From the NCBI RefSeq assembly GCF_900103885.1, contig NZ_FNIM01000021.1, positions 1-35,609 of the forward strand: 35,609 nt of DNA. Reading direction: 5' to 3'. Of this stretch, positions 1 to 6,754 are shown piece after piece (position 1 is the stretch's first letter; every line of letters begins with the position of its first letter). This DNA comes from Actinomyces ruminicola. GTDB lineage: Bacteria > Actinomycetota > Actinomycetes > Actinomycetales > Actinomycetaceae. The notes below the pieces were generated by a model. That model was not told the DNA's origin. It saw nothing but the letters and a program-made list of their open reading frames with translations, and searched no databases. The translations under genes were made by a program, and so were the position numbers.

Positions 1-228
1 GCCTCGATCACGTTCCTGGCCTCCAAGGCCCACGCCGGCAGCCAGGCCATCATCGACTGGAACCCCGACACAATCATCATCACCACCACCGACGGCGAGG
101 TCCTCGCCCAGTACCCCTGGCCCGCACCCGGCACCCGCTACGTCTCCACCCACACACACCCAACCCCACCAACCAGCACCAACCACCACCACACCCCACA
201 AGACCCAGAACTGTCACCGATGTCCTGA
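1..228 (+). CDS. IS481-type transposase, C-terminal fragment (cut by window edge)
   Basis: Frame 1 is open from the first base to TGA at 226-228, giving 75 residues that begin ASITFLASKAHAG. The stretch with KAHAGSQAIIDW followed by a TTDGEVLAQYPW segment resembles the beta-rich C-terminal tail found after the DDE integrase core in IS481-family transposases of actinobacteria. A Pro/Thr/His-rich tail follows. The catalytic DDE core would lie upstream, outside the window. The stop codon falls inside the first copy of the element's own tandem terminal repeat, so the last residues (ELSPMS) are encoded by repeat DNA. The matching 5' end of a transposase, with the same repeat in the expected inverse orientation, is at the other window edge (35394-35609). 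The family assignment rests on the tail and the terminal repeats only. Confidence 0.6.
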   Translation, partial: ASITFLASKAHAGSQAIIDWNPDTIIITTTDGEVLAQYPWPAPGTRYVSTHTHPTPPTSTNHHHTPQDPELSPMS

Positions 229-309
229 CACACCAACTGTCACCGATGTCCTGACACAAAACTGTCACCGATGTCCTGACACAAAACTGTCACCGATGTC
301 CTGAGACAT
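211..309 (+). repeat. Right terminus of IS481-type element: four tandem 25-26 bp repeats
   Basis: CTGTCACCGATGTCCTGA occurs four times, starting at 211, 237, 262 and 287 (spacing 26, 25, 25). The outermost copy diverges at its end to CTGAGACAT and probably marks the element boundary near 308-309. The reverse complement of the unit appears twice at 35305-35351, ahead of another transposase start, so these are transposase-binding terminal repeats. The transposase stop codon lies within the first copy. Confidence 0.75.
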
Positions 310-336
310 CACACCGCCCACGCCGCACGCAACGGC

Positions 337-384
337 GGTCCAAACAGACTTCCGGGGTCCAAACAGGGGGACGGCGGTCCAAAC
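337..384. repeat. Three tandem GGTCCAAAC repeats, period 19-20 bp
   Basis: GGTCCAAAC occurs at 337-345, 356-364 and 376-384, embedded in a longer GCGGTCCAAAC context. The inverse motif (TTTGGACC) is present three times at 35242-35286, also with a 19-bp period and also directly beside the IS481-type terminus. This looks like the end of a second insertion-sequence family, or an array bound by a protein. No gene is visible in it. Confidence 0.6.
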
Positions 385-436
385 CGAGGAGGCCGGCAGC
401 ACGCCTCCCACAACACGCCGGCCCAAAGCACCACGC

Positions 437-471
437 TCGCGCCGATAACCCACATTCGCGCCGATAACCCA
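437..471. repeat. Two tandem 16-bp repeats, period 19 bp
   Basis: TCGCGCCGATAACCCA occurs twice exactly, at 437-452 and 456-471. The 19-bp spacing equals that of the neighbouring GGTCCAAAC array, which suggests a similar origin as the remnant of a mobile element end. No function can be assigned. Confidence 0.5.
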
Positions 472-487
472 AGGATCCTGTCGGAAG

Positions 488-523
488 CAAAAAGGAGGCC
501 CCGCGCCATCGGCGCGGGGCCTC
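488..523 (-). terminator. Rho-independent terminator on the minus strand
   Basis: GAGGCCCCGCGCC (495-507) and GGCGCGGGGCCTC (511-523) form a perfect 13-bp stem with a 3-nt loop. On the minus strand the stem is followed by CTTTTTGC, a T-tract, so it terminates leftward transcription. In the plus direction no T-tract follows. No gene ending just upstream on the minus strand is recognisable. Confidence 0.7.
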
Positions 524-842
524 GGTCGGATTTGGGGGCGCGGTCCCTGAAACGCGTCAACCCCAAACGCACCGGCACGTCATCAGAGTCCCTGAACCTC
601 CTCGATGCCGCGAGCGTTCCGACGGGATCCATCATAGGACGTCCCGTCTGGTTAATCCATCCCGGGAACCCCGGAATCATGCGGGAGTACGGTAACGGAT
701 GGGTTGCGTTTATGCGGGACGCCCTCATATCCGCAAGTCGGTTGCGGATCCGCAACCGTGGTGGCGCGCCTGCTGGCAGTGGACAGTCGACCTCCATCCT
801 GGTCTCCGGGCGCGGTGTGCATGGCTGTGCCAGGATCGTCCC
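524..842. other. Intergenic stretch upstream of nadE, no convincing gene
   Basis: I see no reading frame with a recognisable product on either strand. The content is a minus-strand TATGAT (-10-like) at 631-636, about 110 nt upstream of the terminator stem at 495-523, a perfect 20-bp palindrome at 739-758, and a weak plus-strand promoter-like pair, TTGCGT at 704-709 and CATATC at 726-731. Together with the repeats at 211-471, the whole region 229-842 is free of protein genes as far as I can tell. Confidence 0.5.
739..758. promoter_or_regulatory. Perfect 20-bp palindrome upstream of nadE
   Basis: CGGTTGCGGATCCGCAACCG equals its own reverse complement over all 20 bases. It lies 85 bp before the nadE start. 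A perfect palindrome of this size in intergenic DNA is a good candidate for a dimeric repressor operator. The regulator is unknown; control of NAD synthesis is a guess from position. Confidence 0.4.
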
Positions 843-3005
843 ATGAGCAAGCCGGACACCACCGACAGCGCCACCCCCGCGGGCGCGCGACCCACCTTCA
901 CCTTCCGCTCCGCCTATGACCAGGGCTTTGCGCGGGTCGCCGCCGTCACCCTGCCGGTCCACCTGGGCGATCCGGCCGCCAATGCCGCCGCCGTCGTCGC
1001 GCAGGCCCGAGCGCTGTCGGACGACGGCGTGGTTCTCGCTGCCTTTCCCGAACTCACCCTGACCGGCTACTCCATTGACGACCTGCTCCTGGACGACCTG
1101 TTGCTGCGCAACGTGCTGGCGGGCATCGAGGCGATCCGGGAGGCCAGCGCCGACCTGCTGCCCGCGCTCGTCGTCGGCGCGCCGCTGCGCGTGGGAGAGC
1201 GGCTGCTCAACTGCGCCGTCGTCATTCAGGGCGGAGCGGTGCGCGGTGTCGTCCCCAAGTCCTACGTGCCCAGCTACCGCGAGTTCTACGAGACCCGGCA
1301 CTTCGCCGCCGGCGCCGACGCCGTTCCCGCAACGGTCCGCCTTCCCGGGGTCGGCCCCGACCCGGCGGGCGTGAGCGCGCCACTCGGGGCGAGGCTGCTG
1401 TTCGAGGTCGAGGACGTGCCCGGCCTGACCTTCCACGTGGAGGTCTGCGAGGACATGTGGGTGCCCGTCCCGCCGTCGTCCACGGCGGCCCTGGCCGGTG
1501 CCACCGTGCTGGTCAACCTCTCCGGCTCTCCTGTCACGGTCGGCCGCGCCGAGCAGCGCCGTCTGCTTGCGCGCGCCTCCAGCTCCCGAAACCTGGCCGC
1601 TTACGTCTACGCCGCCGCCGGGCAGGGGGAGTCCTCCACCGACCTGGCCTGGGACGGCCAGACCTTCGTCTACGAGAACGGCACCCTGCTGGGCAAGACC
1701 GAACGTTTCCCGGACTCTCCGCGGGCCACCGTCGTCGACGTCGACCTTGAGGGGCTGCGCGCCGAGCGCCTGCGCCAGGGCACCTTCGAGGACAACCGCC
1801 GCGCCCTGGGCGTGTGCCAGGGTGCCGGATCGGCCGACGCCGTCCCCGCCTCCTTCCGCACCGTGCGCATCCCGCGCGCCGACCTGGCCGCCCCCCGCAC
1901 CGACATCGGGCTGCGCCGCCAGGTCAGCCGCTTCCCCTTCGTACCCGACGACCCCGAGCGCCTGGCTCAGGACTGCTACGAGGCCTACAACATCCAGGTG
2001 GCCGCCCTGGTGCAGCGGCTGCGCGCCATCGGCAACCCCAAGATCGTCATCGGCGTCTCCGGCGGGCTGGACTCCACCCACGCCCTGATCGTCGCCGCCC
2101 GCGCCATGGACCGGCTCGGTCGTCCGCGCACGGACATCCACGCCATCACCATGCCCGGCTTCGCCACCTCCGCCGCCACCAAGCACAACGCCCTGGCGCT
2201 GGCGCAGGCGCTGGGCTGCCACGTCGAGGAACTCGACATCCGCCCCGTCGCCGAGCAGATGCTCGCCACCATGGATCACCCCTATGGACGTGGCGAGCGC
2301 GGCCGCGAGGTATACGACGTCACCTTCGAGAACGTGCAGGCCGGGCTGCGGACCGACTTCCTGTTCCGCATCGCCGGCGCTCGCGGCGGCATCGTGCTCG
2401 GCACCGGAGACCTGTCCGAACTCGCCCTGGGCTGGTGCACCTTCGGAGTGGGCGACCAGATGGCCCACTACGGCGTCAACGCGGGCGTGCCCAAGACGCT
2501 CATCCAGCACCTGATCCGCTGGGTGGTGGCCGAGAAGCTCTTCTCCGCGGAGGCGTGCGAGGTGCTGCTGGCCGTCCTGGGCACGGAGATAAGCCCCGAG
2601 CTGGTTCCCGCCGCCGACGACGAGCCCATCCAGTCCACGCAGGCGCGCATCGGGCCCTACGCGCTGCAGGACTTCACCCTGTTCCACGTGCTGCGCCACG
2701 GTGCGCGCCCCTCGCGTATCGCCTTCCTCGCCGAGAAGGCCTGGTCCGATCCGACCGTGGGCCGGTGGCCGGCAGGTCTTCCCGAGGAGGAGAAGGTCGC
2801 CTACACGCTCGCCGACATCCGCAAATGGGAACTGGTCTTCTTCCGGCGCTTCTTCTCCAGCCAGTTCAAGCGCTCGACGCTGCCCAACGGCCCCAAGGTG
2901 GTCGCCGGGGGCACCCTGTCTCCGCGCGGCGACTGGCGCATGCCCTCCGACGCCGACGCCGGCCCGTGGATCGCGGAGATTGAAAGCAACGTTCCGGAGA
3001 CCTGA
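843..3005 (+). CDS. nadE: Glutamine-dependent NAD+ synthetase
   Basis: This cytosolic two-domain enzyme makes NAD+ from nicotinate adenine dinucleotide, ATP and glutamine, the last step of NAD synthesis. The 720-residue protein has an N-terminal nitrilase-type glutaminase domain with the catalytic triad visible as E70 (AAFPELTLTGYS), K139 (GVVPKSYVPSYREFY) and C202 (VEVCEDMW). The C-terminal synthetase domain carries the ATP pyrophosphatase P-loop SGGLDST at 406-412, and downstream segments such as VLGTGDLSELALGW are typical. The length is close to, slightly above, that of actinobacterial NadE (near 680). The ATG at 843 was chosen because the nitrilase domain begins about 30 residues later; upstream in-frame starts would add unrelated sequence. 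There is no strong Shine-Dalgarno. CAGGAT six bases before the ATG could be a -10 for a leaderless message. A perfect palindrome at 739-758 may be an operator. Confidence 0.95.
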   Translation: MSKPDTTDSATPAGARPTFTFRSAYDQGFARVAAVTLPVHLGDPAANAAAVVAQARALSDDGVVLAAFPELTLTGYSIDDLLLDDLLLRNVLAGIEAIREASADLLPALVVGAPLRVGERLLNCAVVIQGGAVRGVVPKSYVPSYREFYETRHFAAGADAVPATVRLPGVGPDPAGVSAPLGARLLFEVEDVPGLTFHVEVCEDMWVPVPPSSTAALAGATVLVNLSGSPVTVGRAEQRRLLARASSSRNLAAYVYAAAGQGESSTDLAWDGQTFVYENGTLLGKTERFPDSPRATVVDVDLEGLRAERLRQGTFEDNRRALGVCQGAGSADAVPASFRTVRIPRADLAAPRTDIGLRRQVSRFPFVPDDPERLAQDCYEAYNIQVAALVQRLRAIGNPKIVIGVSGGLDSTHALIVAARAMDRLGRPRTDIHAITMPGFATSAATKHNALALAQALGCHVEELDIRPVAEQMLATMDHPYGRGERGREVYDVTFENVQAGLRTDFLFRIAGARGGIVLGTGDLSELALGWCTFGVGDQMAHYGVNAGVPKTLIQHLIRWVVAEKLFSAEACEVLLAVLGTEISPELVPAADDEPIQSTQARIGPYALQDFTLFHVLRHGARPSRIAFLAEKAWSDPTVGRWPAGLPEEEKVAYTLADIRKWELVFFRRFFSSQFKRSTLPNGPKVVAGGTLSPRGDWRMPSDADAGPWIAEIESNVPET

Positions 3006-3158
3006 GACCGGCCGCATGATACTGTGGGCCGCGTCATAGTCCCTGGCCGAATCGTCCCTGTCGGTGTGCATCGTCGTCGGGAACGACTCCCGGGCTCATG
3101 ACCCACCTATCCACCGGCGCTGTCGCCCTGACGGCGCGTGACTGGCAGGAGCCCGCAG

Positions 3159-3611
3159 TTGCAGTCATCCGTTGCAGTCATTGTCGCGGCCCACGGACAT
3201 CTGGCGGAGGGGTTGCTCAACTCCGCCGTCATGATCGCCGGGCCGCAGGACGATGTCGTTCCCATCAGCTTCGACCCCGGCGAAGGACCGGATGACCTGT
3301 TGGCCAAGTACGCCGACGCGGTCGACTCCTCCGCCTCCGCCCAGTACCTGCTCCTGGTAGACCTACTCGGAGGCAGTCCCTACAACGCGGCGGCCCGCTT
3401 CGCCGCCGCCCGTGATGACGCCGACGTCGTCACCGGGGTGAACCTGCCGATGCTTATTGAGGTCCTCGGCCGCCGCATGGCCGGCGGCGAGCTGGCCGAA
3501 CTGGTCGAGGTGGCCAAGACCTCCGGCGCCGCCGGCATCAAGGTCCTGTCCGAGATCTTCACCCCGCCAACCACCACCGATTCCGACGCCGACGAAGGAG
3601 ACGAGCTCTGA
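3159..3611 (+). CDS. PTS mannose/fructose/sorbose family EIIA component
   Basis: This is the cytosolic phosphocarrier of a mannose-family phosphotransferase system: it takes phosphate from HPr on a histidine and passes it to EIIB. The phosphorylated residue is predicted as H12 in VAVIVAAHGHLAEGLL, matching the N-terminal pattern of E. coli ManX. The LLVDLLGGSPYNAA segment is also typical. The TTG at 3159 is preferred because AGGAG sits 7 nt upstream (3147-3151) and the domain starts at once. A GTG at 3138 would add seven residues but has no ribosome-binding site. The stop overlaps the EIIB start by one base (TGATG), indicating translational coupling. It is the first gene of a IIA-IIB-IIC-IID operon. 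The transported sugar cannot be read from sequence. Confidence 0.9.
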   Translation: MQSSVAVIVAAHGHLAEGLLNSAVMIAGPQDDVVPISFDPGEGPDDLLAKYADAVDSSASAQYLLLVDLLGGSPYNAAARFAAARDDADVVTGVNLPMLIEVLGRRMAGGELAELVEVAKTSGAAGIKVLSEIFTPPTTTDSDADEGDEL

Positions 3612-4105
3612 TGGACATCAAGCTGCTACGCATCGATTCCCGCCTGGTTCACGGCCAGGTCGCCAACAACTGGGCCGGGGCGCTGGGCGCCGAGGCCATC
3701 CTGGCCGTCTCCGACGGCGCCGCCAACGACGAGCTGCGCAAGACACTCATGCTCCAGACCGGTGGCGGCAAGGTCAAGGTGCACGTGCTCACCGTCGCCA
3801 AGGCCGCCCGCGTGTACAAGAACCCCAAGTACGCGGCCCTCAAGACCGTCATCGTCGTCGAGACCCCGGCGGACATCGTGCGCCTGCTCGACCTGGGGGT
3901 CGAGGCGCCGGAGGTGAACGTCGGCGGCATGACCTTCAAGCAGGGCACCAAGGCGCTGTCCCAGGCCGTCTACGTCTCCGACGAGGACGTCAAGGCCTTC
4001 CAGGAGATCGACTCCCGCGGCATCACCCAGTACATCCAGCAGGTGCCCTCCTCCGGGCGCGCCGGCCTGATGGAGTCGCTGAAGTCCAAGGGCTTCATCG
4101 GCTGA
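3611..4105 (+). CDS. PTS mannose/fructose/sorbose family EIIB component
   Basis: EIIB receives phosphate from EIIA on a histidine and transfers it to the sugar as it enters through EIIC/EIID. The 164-residue protein opens with MDIKLLRIDSRLVHGQV, the canonical EIIB-Man start, with the active-site histidine at H14. The NVGGMTFKQGTKAL segment is also diagnostic. In E. coli ManX the A and B domains are fused; here they are separate genes, as in the levan and sorbose systems. The ATG overlaps the EIIA stop by one base. A 10-bp stem hairpin follows (4113-4140) before the membrane components, which could set different levels for the soluble and membrane subunits. Confidence 0.93.
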   Translation: MDIKLLRIDSRLVHGQVANNWAGALGAEAILAVSDGAANDELRKTLMLQTGGGKVKVHVLTVAKAARVYKNPKYAALKTVIVVETPADIVRLLDLGVEAPEVNVGGMTFKQGTKALSQAVYVSDEDVKAFQEIDSRGITQYIQQVPSSGRAGLMESLKSKGFIG

Positions 4106-4112
4106 GCGGAGC

Positions 4113-4140
4113 GCCGGCCGGAATCGACCCTCCGGCCGGC
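4113..4140 (+). promoter_or_regulatory. Hairpin between PTS IIB and IIC genes
   Basis: GCCGGCCGGA (4113-4122) and TCCGGCCGGC (4131-4140) form a perfect 10-bp GC stem with an 8-nt loop, starting 8 bp after the EIIB stop. No T-tract follows. It could be an attenuator or an mRNA-stabilising or processing element inside the operon. Confidence 0.45.
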
Positions 4141-4208
4141 CACCACCGGCCCCCGGCTGTCTGTACGTAACCCCCGACCTCTGTCCGTCCCTACCAGGAA
4201 GCACTCTC

Positions 4209-5063
4209 ATGCATGACATCGGTGCTGTCCAGATCATCCTCGTGACCCTCGTGGCCTTCCTCGCGGGTTGCGACTCCGTGCTGGACGAACGCATGTTCTA
4301 TCGACCCATCATCGCCTGTACTCTCACCGGGCTGGTCTTGGGCGACCCGACCACCGGCATCATGGTCGGCGGCAGCGTCGAGCTGCTCAGCCTCGGCTGG
4401 ATGAACGTCGGTGCCGCCATGGCCCCCGACGCGGCGCTGGCCTCCACCGTGTCCACCGTCATCGTCATCGCCGGCGGGCAGAGCGAGGCGGAGGCCATCG
4501 CCGTCGCCGTGCCGCTGGCGGTCGCGGGCCAGGCGCTGACCATCTTCGTGCGCACGGTCAACGTGTTCTTCGCCCACCAGGCCGACCGTTTTGCGGAACA
4601 CGCCAATATGCGGGCCATTCAGGTCATGCACTTCGTGGCCCTGTCCCTGCAGGGCCTGCGCGTGGCCATTCCGACCGCCATTGTTGCCGCCGTCGCCTCC
4701 GGGGATGCGGTACAGAACGCCCTGGAGGCCATCCCCTCCGTCATCACCGAGGGACTGCAAATCGCCGGCGGATTCATCGTCGTCGTCGGCTACGCCATGG
4801 TCATCAACATGATGCGGGCGCGCAAGCTCATGCCGTTCTTCTTCATCGGCTTCGTGGTCGCCCAGTCCATGACCACCCTCGACACCGGCATCACCCTGGT
4901 AGCCCTCGGCATCCTGGGCATTTGCCTGGCCTTCATCTACGTGCAGCTGAACCCCGAGTTCCACGAGTCGGTCCAGCTGCCGCGCCCCGCCCCCGTCGCT
5001 GCCGGCGCAGGCGGCGGCTTGGATGACGACCTGGACGACGAACTCGACGACGAGCTCGACTGA
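4209..5063 (+). CDS. PTS mannose/fructose/sorbose family EIIC component
   Basis: This is an integral membrane subunit that, with EIID, forms the sugar channel of the mannose-type PTS. The 284-residue protein is hydrophobic throughout. It has the family segments FLAGCDSVLDERMFYRP near the N-terminus, LTGLVLGDPTTGIMVGGSVELLSLGWMN split over residues about 38-65, and VGYAMVINMM near 195. The C-terminus carries an unusual acidic tail of Asp/Glu/Leu repeats (LDDDLDDELDDELD) after an Ala/Pro linker, likely cytosolic and absent from typical EIIC. The start at 4209 has AGGAAG about 7-8 nt upstream. The gene lies 103 bp after EIIB and 33 bp before EIID. Confidence 0.92.
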   Translation: MHDIGAVQIILVTLVAFLAGCDSVLDERMFYRPIIACTLTGLVLGDPTTGIMVGGSVELLSLGWMNVGAAMAPDAALASTVSTVIVIAGGQSEAEAIAVAVPLAVAGQALTIFVRTVNVFFAHQADRFAEHANMRAIQVMHFVALSLQGLRVAIPTAIVAAVASGDAVQNALEAIPSVITEGLQIAGGFIVVVGYAMVINMMRARKLMPFFFIGFVVAQSMTTLDTGITLVALGILGICLAFIYVQLNPEFHESVQLPRPAPVAAGAGGGLDDDLDDELDDELD

Positions 5064-5096
5064 CCGCGGCAAGGAACTGGGAAGGAAGAAACGACC

Positions 5097-5954
5097 ATGT
5101 CTAACGAAATCGACGCCGCTCCCGACACCGAACGCATGCTCACCGACCGCGACCTGCGGAGCATGTACTGGCGCTCCACGTTCCTGCTGGGCTCCTTCAA
5201 CTTCGAGCGCATGCAGGCCATGGGCTTCTGCATCACGCTCATGCCGGCGATTAGGAAGTTCTACCCCTCCAACAAGAGCGAGCAGGCGGCCGCGCTCAAG
5301 CGGCACCTGGAGTTCTACAACACCCACCCCTGGATCTCCTCGGTGGTCTTCGGCGTCACCGCCGCCATGGAGGAGCAGCGCGCCAAGGGCGAGGACATCG
5401 GCGACGACACCATCACCAACGTCAAGGTCGGCCTCATGGGGCCCTTGGCCGGCGTCGGCGACCCCATCTTCTGGGGCACCGCCCGGCCCGTGCTCGGCGC
5501 CCTGGGTGCCTCCCTCGCGCTGAACGGCTCCGTGCTCGGGCCCCTCATCTACTTCCTGGGCATCAACGTCATCCGCGTCCTGGTGCGCTGGTACGGCCTT
5601 AAGTGGGGCTATGAGCGCGGCACGGCGATGGTCAGCGAGGTCGGCGGCGGCCAGCTCAAGCGCATCACCCAGATCGCCGCCATCACTGGTCTGTTCGTCA
5701 TGGGGGCCCTGGTGGCCAAGTGGACGACGATCAACTTCCCCGGCGTCGTCACCTCGGTGGAGGCGGATGACGGCACCGTCACCGAGACCACCTTGCAGAA
5801 TATCCTCGATCAGTTGCTGCCCGGCGTCGCGGCCCTGGGGCTGACCTTCGTGTGTATGTGGCTGCTGAACAAGAAGATCAACGCCCTGTGGATCATTCTG
5901 GGCATGTTCGTGATCGGCATCCTCGGCGCCTGGACCGGCTGGCTCGGCCTGTAG
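5097..5954 (+). CDS. PTS mannose/fructose/sorbose family EIID component
   Basis: This is the second membrane subunit of the mannose-type PTS. The 285-residue protein contains the EIID signatures: LTDRDLRSMYWRSTFLLGSFNFERMQ near the N-terminus (residues about 15-40), FYNTHPWISSVVFGVTAAMEE around 80-100, and GLMGPLAGVGDPIFWGT around 120. C-terminal hydrophobic segments end in GMFVIGILGAWTGWLGL. GGAAGGAAG lies upstream of the ATG. It is the last gene of the operon, followed 37 bp later by the repeat array and strong hairpin at 5992-6078. A full IIA/IIB/IIC/IID set is therefore present; substrate options for the family include mannose, glucose, fructose, sorbose and amino sugars. Confidence 0.93.
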   Translation: MSNEIDAAPDTERMLTDRDLRSMYWRSTFLLGSFNFERMQAMGFCITLMPAIRKFYPSNKSEQAAALKRHLEFYNTHPWISSVVFGVTAAMEEQRAKGEDIGDDTITNVKVGLMGPLAGVGDPIFWGTARPVLGALGASLALNGSVLGPLIYFLGINVIRVLVRWYGLKWGYERGTAMVSEVGGGQLKRITQIAAITGLFVMGALVAKWTTINFPGVVTSVEADDGTVTETTLQNILDQLLPGVAALGLTFVCMWLLNKKINALWIILGMFVIGILGAWTGWLGL

Positions 5955-5991
5955 GAACCTGCAGGAACCGCCCCGTCCCCCACCCCTCCTC

Positions 5992-6078
5992 GCCGAGATC
6001 GGTAGTAATACCCGCCGAGATCGGTAGAAGTTACGTGCCGAGGTCGGTCGAAGTTGCAAGGCTTCGACCGACCTCGGC
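5992..6078 (+). repeat. GCCGAGATCGGTAGAAG array ending in a 17-bp hairpin, 3' of the PTS operon
   Basis: Units start at 5992, 6014 and 6037 (spacing 22 and 23 bp). The third is a variant, GCCGAGGTCGGTCGAAG, and is followed by its exact reverse complement CTTCGACCGACCTCGGC at 6062-6078. These make a perfect 17-bp stem with an 8-nt loop (6037-6078) that could stop transcription of the PTS operon, although no T-tract follows. The same unit recurs at 11126-11208 and 33860-33897, each time just 3' of a gene and in the gene's orientation. Confidence 0.8.
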
Positions 6079-6097
6079 GAGCGATCGCGTGATCCTG

Positions 6098-6127
6098 TTG
6101 TGATTATTGCTGCGGTTCGGTTACGGT
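6098..6127 (+). promoter_or_regulatory. Candidate promoter for a leaderless transcript (6134 gene)
   Basis: TTGTGA (6098-6103) and TACGGT (6122-6127) are 18 bp apart and match four and three of the six consensus positions. TACGGT ends six bases before the ATG at 6134, so transcription would start at or next to the start codon. Confidence 0.45.
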
Positions 6128-6133
6128 GGGGTC

Positions 6134-6607
6134 ATGATTGTCGTCTGGCGTGGTTGGGGCGGTCTTGCCGTTGCATTCTTCGGACTGGGGGCTGTGTGCG
6201 GTGGCCTTGCGAGCAGCGTTACCAGCAATGGATCGCTGGTGATGCTCTGCTTCGGCCTGGGACTGCTCGCCTTCGGCATCGTTGGCTGGCTGGTGGGTAC
6301 CCACCTCAACGTCGTGCGGCCCACGCAGGAGATAGACCGGCATGTCGCCGCCTTCCGCCAGGAGCTGTTCAACCGGGTCCAGGCCGGCGCCTTCCAGGTG
6401 GCCCCGGGGGCTCCCGCACCGCGGAGTGCCGGCGAGGCGCAGCAGCAGGTCGGCTACCTCGTGGCTCAGGAGCGCGTCCGGGCCGAGCGCGCTCTGCGCG
6501 GTGTGCATACGCTGTTCTGGATCCCGATCCAGTATTGGGGCATCGTAGAAGTCATCACCGGCGCCGTGCTGCTGGTGGTGGCGCTCGTTTTCGTGGTCGT
6601 CGGCTGA
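6134..6607 (+). CDS. Small membrane protein of unknown function
   Basis: I do not recognise the family. The 157-residue product begins MIVVWRGWGGLAVAFFGLG and has two hydrophobic segments at about residues 8-28 and 35-54. A soluble middle of about 75 residues includes an Ala/Pro stretch and a charged region. A third hydrophobic segment at about 130-155 ends FVVVG. This suggests three membrane spans with a central cytosolic or extracytosolic loop. The ATG at 6134 is preferred over a TTG at 6107 because TACGGT lies six bases upstream, as for other leaderless starts in the window. It stands alone, between the PTS terminator hairpin and the HAD operon. There are no catalytic motifs. Confidence 0.6.
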   Translation: MIVVWRGWGGLAVAFFGLGAVCGGLASSVTSNGSLVMLCFGLGLLAFGIVGWLVGTHLNVVRPTQEIDRHVAAFRQELFNRVQAGAFQVAPGAPAPRSAGEAQQQVGYLVAQERVRAERALRGVHTLFWIPIQYWGIVEVITGAVLLVVALVFVVVG

Positions 6608-6707
6608 GCATCCGCGCGTCGGCTCTCCGGCGGCCCGGTCGGACGACTCCAAGGCCCGTTCTCACCCGATCCCGCCCGCGCTACCGGCGTGCTGTCGTCC
6701 CGCGGTC

Positions 6708-6721
6708 GGTAACCTGTTACC
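6708..6721. promoter_or_regulatory. Palindrome GGTAAC-CT-GTTACC upstream of the HAD operon
   Basis: Six-base inverted arms separated by 2 nt lie 34 bp before the GTG at 6755. The sequence includes TAACCT (6710-6715), which could act as a -10 element, so this may be an operator overlapping a promoter. The regulator is unknown. Confidence 0.35.
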
Positions 6722-6754
6722 CAGCACACACCGCAACCTGAGCAGGAGAAGTAC

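Noticed and set aside
211..309. Tandem repeats as a CRISPR array
   Set aside because: Period is only 25-26 bp with almost no spacer, and no cas gene is present; the repeats match the transposase terminus instead.
532..846. 104-codon plus-strand frame upstream of nadE
   Set aside because: No ribosome site, no recognisable domain, and it runs through the palindrome and overlaps the nadE start; more likely chance.
309..3071. Very long open frame on the minus strand opposite nadE
   Set aside because: It is antisense to a well-defined nadE and shows no domain; low-complexity Gly/Ala/Arg/His content is the usual shadow of a GC-rich gene.
4191..6059. Long minus-strand open frame opposite the PTS IIC and IID genes
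   Set aside because: Shadow of the PTS genes: His/Gly/Asp-rich composition, no motifs, while the plus strand encodes clear EIIC and EIID.
5992..6078. GCCGAGATCGGTAGAAG repeats as a CRISPR array
   Set aside because: Units are 17 bp with 5-6 bp gaps, and copies occur in inverted orientation and at separate loci; no cas genes.
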